Source: Desulfobacteraceae bacterium UBA5616
GTDB taxonomy: Bacteria; Desulfobacterota; Desulfobacteria; Desulfobacterales; UBA5616
NCBI GenBank assembly: GCA_002423615.1
Contig: DIKO01000011.1
Span: forward strand, 24,253-88,252
DNA: 64,000 nt
Direction of reading: 5' to 3'
Shown here: one piece after another, positions 27,135 to 34,780 of the stretch
How positions within the stretch are numbered: the stretch's first letter is position 1
How the letters are laid out: each line of letters opens with the position of its first letter
Notes under the pieces: generated by a model
Seen by the model: the letters and a program-made list of their open reading frames with translations, nothing else
What the model was told of the DNA's origin: nothing
Databases searched by the model: none
Made by a program: the position numbers and the translations under genes

Positions 27135-27162
27135 TTGACAAATCCCCGGGGCCGGGTCAAAT
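27135..27162 (+). promoter_or_regulatory. Candidate promoter with a TTGAC/GTCAA dyad
   Basis: TTGACA (27135-27140) and TCAAAT (27157-27162) spaced 16 bp lie about 90 bp before the ferredoxin gene. The -35 TTGAC is mirrored by GTCAA at 27156-27160, and a perfect 12-bp palindrome CGATTCGAATCG sits at 27206-27217. Either could be a repressor site. There is no gene in 27017-27251. Confidence 0.42.
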
Positions 27163-27251
27163 TAATTTCCTTTGAACGTTACGCTTCCTCATCCGGCAGG
27201 ATCTCCGATTCGAATCGACTGAATTTCAGGATGAACTAAAAAGGATGACCA

Positions 27252-27731
27252 TTGAACGTTGAAACAGTCCGCATATTATCAACAGGAAGGGAAGTGACCC
27301 GGGAAGAAGTTCTTGAGATATTGAAAGACTGCGACCGCCAGGGGCTTGTCCCCCAGTTGGGAAACATGCAGAATCCGGACGCCCTGTGCAACTGCTGCCC
27401 GGACTGCTGCGTGAATCTGCTGGCCTTGAAAGCCATCCCCAAACCGGGGAAATACTCTACTTCCAGCTACTATTCAGCCGTCCACGCGGAAAAATGCACG
27501 GCGTGTGAGACCTGCATCGACCGCTCTCCCATGGGCGCCATCGCCATTGCCGACGACAATACCGCCCGGGTGAACACCGACCGCTGCATCGGCTGCGGCC
27601 TGTGCGTCAGCACCTGTCCGGAGGAAGCCCTGTACCTGATGCGGAAACCCGAAGACCGGATCAAGGTCCCGCCGGTCAAAAACGACTTCATGAAATCATC
27701 GGCGGACTTTGAAGCGGACATTCCCTCATGA
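27252..27731 (+). CDS. Short Fe-S protein with two [4Fe-4S] motifs, truncated relative of the 52710 protein
   Basis: A 159-residue protein starting with TTG (AAGGA 6 nt upstream) directly after an in-frame stop. It carries a Cys-rich knot (ALCNCCPDCCVNL) and two ferredoxin motifs: CTACETCIDRSPMG, where the fourth Cys is replaced by Ser, and CIGCGLCVSTCP. It aligns with the C-terminal half of the 348-residue Fe-S protein at 52710, beginning in the middle of that protein's last helix. Just ahead, an ATG at 27245 opens MTIER then stops, which could be the first codons of an original N-terminus. So it is either a shortened working ferredoxin or another 5'-deleted gene. It precedes the enoyl-CoA hydratase remnant by 35 bp. 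Confidence 0.72.
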   Translation: MNVETVRILSTGREVTREEVLEILKDCDRQGLVPQLGNMQNPDALCNCCPDCCVNLLALKAIPKPGKYSTSSYYSAVHAEKCTACETCIDRSPMGAIAIADDNTARVNTDRCIGCGLCVSTCPEEALYLMRKPEDRIKVPPVKNDFMKSSADFEADIPS

Positions 27732-27766
27732 CGGCTTGATGTTGAATTTCATACGGAAGGATCGGA

Positions 27767-28650
27767 ATGAACATGGAAAAAAATAACGGTGTATGGGAAG
27801 AATGGAAAAACTGGGAGACCCTTCTGCTGCAAACCCATAAAACATTCCCGGAAATAGGACTTCTGACCCTGAACCGGCCGGACAATGCCAACAGCGTCAA
27901 CCTTCAGATGATTTCCGATTTATATGACTGTTTTGAATTTATGGAAACCGCCTATGACTGCCGGGTCCTGATTTTCAATGGTTCGGGGAAAATGTTCTGC
28001 GCGGGTCTGGACCTGTTCGAAGACCCGCTGAAGAGCACGGCCGAACATGATTTCAACAATTTTCCGGACACCCCGAAGCAGATTTTCCAGCGGCAGAAGC
28101 ACAGCAGCGAGATCATCGTCAAGCTTCGCCGGATCCCCCAGCCGGTGGCGGCGGCGGTCCATCACGCCGCAGCGGGATTCGGCATGGCCTTTACCAATGC
28201 CTGCGATATCGTCGTGGCCTCCCGGAAAACCAAATTCTTGAACTCCTTCATTAAAACATTAAAATAGGGTTCGGCGGCGGAGACATGGGGTCATCGTATT
28301 TTCTGCCGCGGATTCTGGGCTTTCACAAGAGCGCCGAATTGCTTTACACCGGGCGGGAGCTGTGGGCGGATGAAGCGTTCCAGCAGGGTTATGTGAATAT
28401 CCTGGTGGAGGAACACGATGAGGTTCTGCCCAGGGCCGTGGACTTCACCGTGGAGCAGTTGTTGACCAAGAGCCCCTTCGGGCTGAAGCTCACCAAGGAA
28501 ATCCTCAATTTCAACATGGACGCGGGCGGCGTGGAACAGGCCATTCGTTTCGAAGACCGGAACCAGGCCCTGTCGGGCCTGTCCACCGACCTGGCCGAAG
28601 GCTTCGCCTCCTTCCATGAAAAACGAAAACCCCGATACGGCCGGCGATAA
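27767..28650 (+). pseudogene. Enoyl-CoA hydratase/isomerase broken by an 8-bp tandem duplication
   Basis: Removing one copy of the repeated CATTAAAA at 28249-28264 restores a continuous 291-residue crotonase: N-terminus with LTLNRPDNANSVNLQM, the oxyanion-hole strands MFCAGLDLF and HHAAAGFGMAFTNACDIVVAS, then KFLNSFIKIGFGGGDMGSSYFLPRILG and the usual C-terminal helices. As sequenced, translation stops at TAG 28265-28267 after 166 residues. Both sides of the lesion look fully conserved, so the event is recent or artefactual. The ATG at 27767 has AAGGA 5 nt upstream. The intact form would hydrate an enoyl-CoA, next in line after the acyl-CoA dehydrogenases. Confidence 0.9.
28249..28264 (+). repeat. 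Perfect 8-bp tandem duplication inside the enoyl-CoA hydratase gene
   Basis: CATTAAAA occurs twice in direct succession (28249-28256, 28257-28264). One copy is enough for the conserved protein; the second shifts the frame and brings up a TAG. Such slippage duplications can revert precisely. Confidence 0.9.
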
Positions 28651-28651
28651 C

Positions 28652-29656
28652 TTAAATCAGTTGGCCGAAAATCCGGTACAGGGCCACAATCATCACTCCT
28701 CCCAGGACATACGCCGCGTTTGCGAATACGGAAACAACGGCGTATTTTTTTATTTTCTTTCCGGCCGGGCCGCCGGGGTTTCCTGTTCCCGAGAACAATT
28801 CCATCAGGCCGGCCTTCCAGCCGGACACGGTTCCCCCGTAAAGTAAAAGCGCCAGGGGAATCCCCAGGATGCCCTCTTTGCCGGTCAGGATGCAAAACGG
28901 GCAGTGATGGTGGGGCAGCGCATAAATGTAGGGGCTGATACACGATATCATGGCGGCGACGCCGAAAAAAAAGAAAAACGGCGATATCAGCCCGTAAACC
29001 AGTATCATGCGCCTTTTCCGGCGCATCAGGCCCCAGGCCCCCGTCGCGGCATAAAGGACCCCTGCGGCCGAAAACAGCCTCATGCCGGGGAACCGGGCCA
29101 AAAAACCTGCCGGCGAGGCACCCGGTCCTCCTGTGGGGTCAAAAACAACGGCACAACAGGAGGTGGCCCCGGACGGATCCAGGTTTTGGAAAAACAGGCT
29201 TTGGACCAGGGTGTCCCCGGTCATCCAGGCTGCGAGAAAAACCAGCAGCACCCGCCGCTTTTCTCTGTTGGGGGTGTTCACGTCCTCTTTGTCCAGGGCA
29301 TAAAGGGCAAGCCATGCCATAATCAGAAAAATGCCGCACATGCGCATCATCAAAAGGGGGAAACCGAAAGCATTGGCGTTGAAGGTTCCCAGGGCGCACA
29401 TGGCGCCGGGGATCTGCCTTCCCAGGTCAAAGGCCGAAGCCGAAAGAAAAAAAGGGGACGCCAGGTAATACATCCCCGCCAGGCTCAATATTGTGCTGCC
29501 CAGCATTTCCTGTTTTTCAAGCACCAGTTGACGCCTGGAATGACCGTCTTCACCCCGGACCAGGATAACGGCAGCGGGGATCGCCGCCCGGAACAGGAGC
29601 AACAGGGACACCACCGAACCCAGGGTCAGTCCCAGTACCCAGGGGGTCAGGATCAT
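28652..29656 (-). CDS. Polytopic membrane protein with HHHCPFC motif, last gene of the NosL-ABC operon
   Basis: A 334-residue protein with about eight hydrophobic helices; I do not recognise the family. Two sites stand out: Cys167-Cys168 in DPSGATSCCAVVFDP and His249-His250-His251-Cys252-x2-Cys255 in ALPHHHCPFCIL, both in short loops between helices and probably on the outer face. The CPFC pair resembles a thioredoxin-like or DsbB/VKOR-like redox centre, and the His cluster could hold copper. Its start overlaps the ABC ATPase stop (ATGA). As the end of a NosL, TlpA-like and ABC gene series it may be the metal or thiol channel or an electron carrier for the system; that is inference. Confidence 0.8.
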   Translation of the reverse strand: MILTPWVLGLTLGSVVSLLLLFRAAIPAAVILVRGEDGHSRRQLVLEKQEMLGSTILSLAGMYYLASPFFLSASAFDLGRQIPGAMCALGTFNANAFGFPLLMMRMCGIFLIMAWLALYALDKEDVNTPNREKRRVLLVFLAAWMTGDTLVQSLFFQNLDPSGATSCCAVVFDPTGGPGASPAGFLARFPGMRLFSAAGVLYAATGAWGLMRRKRRMILVYGLISPFFFFFGVAAMISCISPYIYALPHHHCPFCILTGKEGILGIPLALLLYGGTVSGWKAGLMELFSGTGNPGGPAGKKIKKYAVVSVFANAAYVLGGVMIVALYRIFGQLI

Positions 29657-30330
29657 CTTTCTTCCCGCGCCAGGCGGCCTTTTTCAAGGGTCAACCGGAT
29701 GTCCGGGCCTGCCGCATTCAGCAGTTCCGGCTGATGGGTAGCGATCACCACGGTTTTTCCCCGGGTTTTCCAGTTTTGGATTTCCCGGGTGAGCATCTGC
29801 AATACGTCGTGATCCAGGTGGGTGGTGGGCTCGTCTGCAAATATCACATCCGGGTCGTTGATCAGTGCCCTGGCAATGGCCAGGCGCTGTTTTTCTCCGC
29901 CGGACAACCGCCCGCACCGGACGTTCTCTTTTTCCTCCAGGCCGAACCGGCGAAGCAGCGCTTTTCCTTTGTTACGGATATCGGCCATCGGCCTTTCCGT
30001 GGGAATCAGGGAAAGGACCAGGTTCTGCCATACCGGTGCGGTCCGGATGAAAAACCGTTCCTGAAAGATAATGCCCGTCCTGTTTCTCCGGATGCGGCTT
30101 CTGATCCGTTCCGGGAGCCGTGAGATGTCCATGCCGTCCAAATACACCCTCCCGGCATCCGGAGAAAGTATCCCGGCCATCAAGAGCATCAGGGTGGTTT
30201 TTCCGGAGCCGTTGTTTCCCGTCAAAAGGGTCAGGGCGCCGCGGGGAATCGAGACCGAAACCTCGGAAACAGCGGTAATATCCTGATTTCCCGTTTCAAA
30301 AATTTTGGATACACCGGTTAAACGGATCAT
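29653..30330 (-). CDS. ABC transporter ATPase, LolD/MacB type
   Basis: A 225-residue nucleotide-binding subunit with Walker A GNNGSGKTT, Q-loop IIFQERFF, signature LSGGEKQRLAIARAL, Walker B DVIFADEPTTHLD and the switch His in VIATHQPEL. The length and sequence fit the LolD/MacB/FtsE group, which drives periplasmic remodelling or extraction of lipoproteins rather than ordinary import. Its start overlaps the permease stop by 4 nt, and its stop overlaps the next gene likewise, so it is made in fixed ratio with them. Confidence 0.93.
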   Translation of the reverse strand: MIRLTGVSKIFETGNQDITAVSEVSVSIPRGALTLLTGNNGSGKTTLMLLMAGILSPDAGRVYLDGMDISRLPERIRSRIRRNRTGIIFQERFFIRTAPVWQNLVLSLIPTERPMADIRNKGKALLRRFGLEEKENVRCGRLSGGEKQRLAIARALINDPDVIFADEPTTHLDHDVLQMLTREIQNWKTRGKTVVIATHQPELLNAAGPDIRLTLEKGRLAREER

Positions 30331-31517
30331 CCATCTTCACCCCGGATCAATTCTCCGATATCCATGGTTGCGCTTTTCCAGGCGGACAAAAGAGATACGG
30401 CCATGTAGGGGAGCACCGTCAGGATCAGTATCAGAAAAAGGGGGCCGAAAGAAAAAACCGGAACCAGGTTCATGGAGGGAAAAAGGACCGACCATCCGAA
30501 AAGAACGGGCCGGAAAAGTACGGCGTCAAAACCGTACACATGGATGCAGGCCGCTGCAAATCCGCCGGTAAATGAAGCCCCGCTGATCATCGCCCCTTCC
30601 ATGATCTTCAATTCCAGGATATCCTCGAAAGACCACCCTGCGGCCTTTAAAATCCCCAGTTCTCTTTTCTCAAGACCCGAGAGCACGGCTCCCTTGTTCC
30701 ACAACAGGATCAGAAAGGATACCAGACACCCCATCCACAGCAAAAGGACAAGGCCCCCCCGGAAATTAAAAACCGCCTCATAGGCCCTTTGCATCCATGT
30801 CCTGGAGATAACCCTGCAGGAGGGACACAGGCTTGAAATTTTTACCGCCGCCATGGGGATTTCAGCCGGATTTTTCACGGTAACCGCGATATCCGTGGCA
30901 AGGCCTTTGTCCATGTGGAAAAATTCACGAAGGTCCTTTTCGGGCATGATGACCAGGTCCGCGGTCAGCATTGAAGAGACGGATGAGAATACACCGGCGA
31001 TTTCAAAACTCTTAAGCTTCCCCTGGCCGTCCGTAAACGTGAGGTTTTTTCTCCCCTTCAGATTCAGGGCCTGCGGGACTTTTTCCCCTACCACGATTTT
31101 CCACCGCTCCCCGGGCTTGTAGAACCCGCCTTCCCGGAATGAAAAATCGCCGGAGAACATCTTCTCCCCTGTTATTTCATCCACCCCCCACAGGGTCAGA
31201 TTCACGCCGGCATAAGGTTCATACAGGTATCCCCAGATCCTGGGCCGGGCCGATTCCACCCCCGTCACGCTCCTGATTTTTTCCGCAATGTCAACGGCAA
31301 TGGGGGTCTGGCGTCCTCCGGACATCTCCTGGACGGTGAGTTCGGGGGCTGCGGCAAGGATATTTGCCGCCTCTTTTTTCAGGGAAGAAAGGGTCAGGAT
31401 TACCGAAGCCGCCAAAAACACCACAATGATAAAAACCGCCGCCACCGGCAGATGGGCGGAATACCGGCGCAGGATGGACCCTGCGGCATAGTCCAGCAGG
31501 TTCAGACGGCGATTCAT
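30327..31517 (-). CDS. FtsX/MacB-like ABC permease with a periplasmic CPSC motif
   Basis: A 396-residue permease: one N-terminal helix (about 22-44), a large periplasmic domain (about 45-250), then three C-terminal helices and a GELIRGED end, the four-helix MacB/LolC design. The periplasmic domain carries Cys231-Pro-Ser-Cys234 (SSLCPSCRVIS), a possible metal or disulfide site not typical of FtsX proteins. It pairs with the ATPase through a 4-nt overlap. MacB-like transporters move periplasmic substrates by mechanotransmission; NosY/NosF partners of NosL are different permeases, so this is not a standard nos transporter. Confidence 0.88.
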   Translation of the reverse strand: MNRRLNLLDYAAGSILRRYSAHLPVAAVFIIVVFLAASVILTLSSLKKEAANILAAAPELTVQEMSGGRQTPIAVDIAEKIRSVTGVESARPRIWGYLYEPYAGVNLTLWGVDEITGEKMFSGDFSFREGGFYKPGERWKIVVGEKVPQALNLKGRKNLTFTDGQGKLKSFEIAGVFSSVSSMLTADLVIMPEKDLREFFHMDKGLATDIAVTVKNPAEIPMAAVKISSLCPSCRVISRTWMQRAYEAVFNFRGGLVLLLWMGCLVSFLILLWNKGAVLSGLEKRELGILKAAGWSFEDILELKIMEGAMISGASFTGGFAAACIHVYGFDAVLFRPVLFGWSVLFPSMNLVPVFSFGPLFLILILTVLPYMAVSLLSAWKSATMDIGELIRGEDG

Positions 31518-31828
31518 TTCCCCCCTCTTTCCATGTAATCCGGTAATGGAACGGCACGGGGCGAATAAAAGGAACCGGACGGGAAAATATCAAACCCCGC
31601 GGGAATGTCCTGGAACGGGGCGAAAACATCCGCCATGGACAAATGCCGGATGTATCGGGCTTCCGTTGCCGGCACCGGATCACTTAAGCCCAGGACGGCC
31701 GCGATCCGTTGTTTTTCATTCAATCCCCGGAGTCCATGATCGGCTGTTCTGCCGAGATAAAGGACACCGGCCAAACCAGCCAGGAAGAACAACAGTACAA
31801 CGATGAGAAGTCCCCGGCAGGGTCTCAT
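31514..31828 (-). CDS. Small single-pass membrane or exported protein in the NosL-ABC operon
   Basis: A 104-residue protein with a hydrophobic N-terminal segment (about residues 7-26, PCRGLLIVVLLFFLAGLAGV) and a polar remainder expected in the periplasm. It contains no cysteine besides the one before the membrane segment and no motif I recognise. ATGA overlaps on both sides (with the TlpA-like gene before and the permease after) argue strongly that it is a real gene and part of the system. It could be a small subunit of the ABC permease. No function is proposed. Confidence 0.75.
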   Translation of the reverse strand: MRPCRGLLIVVLLFFLAGLAGVLYLGRTADHGLRGLNEKQRIAAVLGLSDPVPATEARYIRHLSMADVFAPFQDIPAGFDIFPSGSFYSPRAVPLPDYMERGGK

Positions 31829-32355
31829 GATTTATCCCCACGCGGAATTTGGGACCTCCGGATCAGGTCGCTTATGGCCGGCAGGAGTTGGGGGCCCATG
31901 ATGTGCCCCCGGATGATCCCCTCTTCATCCACCAGAAGAATCAGGGACATGGGGAAAAAATATCTGAGTTTCGGGTATGCCTTGTAAAAACACCCGTCCC
32001 GGTCGTTGAACAGGGGGTGTCCCGGCCCCATTTTCTGCCGGATACGCCGGACCCGGGATTCCTTGTAGTCGAGGTTTACGGAAACAACGGCGACATTGTC
32101 AAACTCCCTGCCGGCATGCACGCCGGCCACCGCACGGATGGTGGGTTCCGAATAGGTCATGCAACACGCGGCTCCCCAGAAGTGGATCAGCAGCAGCCGG
32201 TCCGGACCCGCATAATCGTAAATCCCCACTTTTTTGCCCACGGCGTCGTAAAACACCATTCGGGGGAATTTATCCCCATCCCGGATCGGCGGCCGGGAGC
32301 ACCCCCCGGCCGCCGTAAGGATGAAAACCGCAAGCCAGAGGCAGATTTTTCTCAC
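31825..32355 (-). CDS. TlpA-like lipoprotein with Cys-Cys in place of CxxC
   Basis: A 176-residue thioredoxin-fold lipoprotein. The lipobox LTAAGGC puts the lipidated Cys at 19. The fold is shown by LLLIHFWGAACCMTYSEP, a middle VAVVSVNLDYKES and SLILLVDEEGIIRGHIMGP. In TlpA/ResA the motif is WCxPC; here Cys64 occupies the first position, Cys65 follows directly, and the resolving Cys position is Thr. It therefore cannot make the normal CxxC disulfide and looks more like a Cu(I) or thiol-binding variant, as in SCO-like proteins. It starts at a GTG whose GTGA overlaps the stop of the NosL gene. Metal binding is inferred. Confidence 0.83.
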   Translation of the reverse strand: MRKICLWLAVFILTAAGGCSRPPIRDGDKFPRMVFYDAVGKKVGIYDYAGPDRLLLIHFWGAACCMTYSEPTIRAVAGVHAGREFDNVAVVSVNLDYKESRVRRIRQKMGPGHPLFNDRDGCFYKAYPKLRYFFPMSLILLVDEEGIIRGHIMGPQLLPAISDLIRRSQIPRGDKS

Positions 32356-32852
32356 ATGCCCTTGCCTTTTTTATTCCGGAGTTTTTGAATCAGTTCCGGG
32401 GTGATCTCCTCAAACCCGTAAATTTTTAAACCGTTATGATCCTTGAGAAACCCATTGGCCTGGCCCTTATCGGAAAAGGGGACCAGGTCCTTTCCCATGG
32501 GCCCTGTGATATCGCTTCCTTCGACATAGAACATGGCTTTCATGTCATGCCACGCGAGGCTGTAATAGTCCTTTGCATACAGGGCTTTGACCTTCTTCTT
32601 GGTTTTAAATTTCCCCGGATCGAGATAAACGGCCATCAGGCACTTGACCGCGCAAAAAGCGTCGTTGGTCCCGTCTTCGTATACCATCTGGGTGTGCCAG
32701 TGGGTGAACTCCGCCACCCGCATGCCGCAGGCCGGGCATTTGTGATCCTTTGTGACCGCCAAGGGACGGCAGTCATCGGCCCTGGTCCATGCCGCGGTGA
32801 TGACCAGTATAAACAAGATCCCGGCTGAAACAATAAAAAATTTACCCTTCAT
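32352..32852 (-). CDS. NosL-family copper-binding protein
   Basis: A 166-residue exported protein of the NosL family. It has a hydrophobic leader (about 4-24), the hallmark Cys39-Pro-Ala-Cys42-Gly-Met motif (HKCPACGMRV), and a second pair Cys67 and Cys71 in DAFCAVKCLM; YFLDP-like and KDY regions complete the fold. NosL normally delivers Cu(I) to nitrous oxide reductase, but no nosZ is visible here. A GTG lies at 32858, but GGAGAGGTG is best spaced for the ATG at 32852. It is the first of six genes joined by 4-nt overlaps, and follows the broken molybdopterin enzyme by 60 bp on the same strand. Confidence 0.9.
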   Translation of the reverse strand: MKGKFFIVSAGILFILVITAAWTRADDCRPLAVTKDHKCPACGMRVAEFTHWHTQMVYEDGTNDAFCAVKCLMAVYLDPGKFKTKKKVKALYAKDYYSLAWHDMKAMFYVEGSDITGPMGKDLVPFSDKGQANGFLKDHNGLKIYGFEEITPELIQKLRNKKGKGM

Positions 32853-32912
32853 GTTCACCTCTCCGATCCGAAACTATTCTGAAAAATGCCGCACTGAGTT
32901 TCTGACGGCAGG

Positions 32913-34555
32913 TCAGGAAGCGATTTTCTCCACCCTGCACAACAGCGCCCGTGTCTGGACCGATCCCGTGGCCCTGCACTGGGACTCGTTGCCGGTGACC
33001 TGGTTGATGTTCACGCGCTCCCATCCTTTTTCCACGCCGTACCAGTAACCATGCGGGGCGTGGACGACCCGTGGGTGAAGGCCGTCTTCGATCCGGGCCC
33101 TGATTTCGACTTCTCCCGTCATGGTTTTCAGCCGGACCCATTCCCCGTCCACGATGTTCAAACTTTCCGCGGTTTCCGGGTTGATGTCCAGCAGGGGATC
33201 CGGCGATAATTTCCGCAAAGAGGGGATGTTGCGATGGGCGGAATGATAATAGACCACGTTTCTTCCGCCGGTGGTCAATATCAGGGGAAATTCCCGGTAT
33301 AAATCAGGAGTGCTCACCGGGCTCTGGGGAGGTTCCCTAAAAACGGGAAGTGGCGATGCCCCGTCTTTTTCGGCGGCTTCCGAATACAGGTCCACCTTGC
33401 CCGTACCCGAGGGCGTCTTGAATCCTTTGTACTTCTCGTACCCCTTGTACGCCAGGGGGATGCTGACGCACCCTTTTTCCCGGAATTCATCGAACGTCAT
33501 GCCGATGGTCTCCAGCTTTTCCTGGCAGAACACGTGGTTCATCATCATGAGGTCTTCCACGTCGTTTCGCTCCGTCCAGTGGGCCGGGGGAAGAACGACA
33601 TCCGCCATGGCCGTGGTCGGCGTCTGGAAATAATCCACGGCAAACAGGAAGTCGAGGCCGGCCAGCGCTTTTTCGACATCCCGGGAATTGGCATAGGAGC
33701 ACATGGCATTGCCGGCGAACAGCCCCAGGCCTTTCACCGGATAGGGCTTTTTCTCCAGGATGGCCTTCCAGAGCTGTTCGGGGATGCCCGAGGCCCGCGT
33801 GATGATGGGGAACACATCCAGCCCGATTCTCTTGTTCGCCTGCTCGGGGGGAAGGTTGGCCATGACGGAAAATTCGGGTCCGTAACAGCTGCGCCGGCCC
33901 GTGGGAGACCTGAAATTGGGGTTTCCCCCCTGGATTTCCAGGTTCCCGGTAATGGCGGCAAGGGATGCCAGGGCCCGGTTCAGGTCAAAGGCGTTTACGG
34001 CCTGTGAAGCCCCGGCCATACCCGGGCCGATGCAGGCGGGCTTTGTGGCGGCGTACAGTCGGGCAGCCCCTTCAATCTGTTCGGCGGGAATCCAGGTGAT
34101 CTCCGAACACCGCTCCGGGGTGTATTCGGCCACATGGTCCTTCAACCGGTCGAAACCGGCGAGAAATAATTGGGAGAACCGTACGCGGCCATGAAACGAT
34201 GCAGAAAAGGCGGTATCCCCCGCGTGGTTCCCGTGCCCACGGCAAAGGCTTCGGCCCCGTCTTTTTCCCGGATGCCGAGAAGTTTTTCTGAAATAAGCCC
34301 GGTGGCCTCATCCCAGGAAACCGGCGAAAACCTGCCCTGACCCCGACTGCCGGTCCTCACCAGCGGTTTGGTCACCCGCTCGGGATGATAAATGATCTCC
34401 ATGACGGCTTTTCCCTTGGGGCAGAGAAACCCCTTGCTGAAAGGGTGGTCCTTGTCCCCCCTGATGCCCGTCAGTTTATCCCCGGTCACCTCAAGAATGA
34501 CACCGCAACGGGAATGACACTCGAAACAAATGGATCTGATGTTTTTTACACTCAC
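32913..34555 (-). pseudogene. Molybdopterin oxidoreductase (DMSO-reductase family), middle segment deleted
   Basis: From the ATG at 34555 the first 134 residues are a normal start: a [4Fe-4S] motif Cys-x2-Cys-x3-Cys (ICFECHSRCG), the fourth Cys in GFLCPKG, then SWDEAT and RFMAAYGSPNYFSP. There the frame fails. In another frame the protein resumes at GFDRLKDHVAEYTPE and runs cleanly to the stop at 32913, including the C-terminal molybdopterin domain (HAPHGYW). About 110-120 residues, including the position of the metal-ligand Cys/Ser/Sec and the first guanine dinucleotide fold, are missing. The join lies in CCGGTCGAAACCGG (34146-34159). The intact enzyme would be about 660 residues. Confidence 0.87.
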
Positions 34556-34780
34556 AGGAACCTCCGTCTGTTATTATCGAAGCTGCAAAAAAATATCCGG
34601 AATCGATTGACATGATTATCCTGAATCCATCTTTAAACAGAAGTTCCGGTTTTTTTCAAGTCATTCACCGGGACTTTAGGGGATTTCATCTTTTTTCACT
34701 TGTAAAAGATTAAAAATCGCGGTTAATTACCTGCAGGTTTTCCCCGGAACCGTTAACCCTTTTATCGCACCCGTGAACCC

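Noticed and set aside
28652..34555. A denitrification (nos) operon around NosL
   Set aside because: No nosZ, nosD or NosF/NosY-type genes; the permease is MacB-like and the neighbouring oxidoreductase is a broken molybdopterin enzyme.
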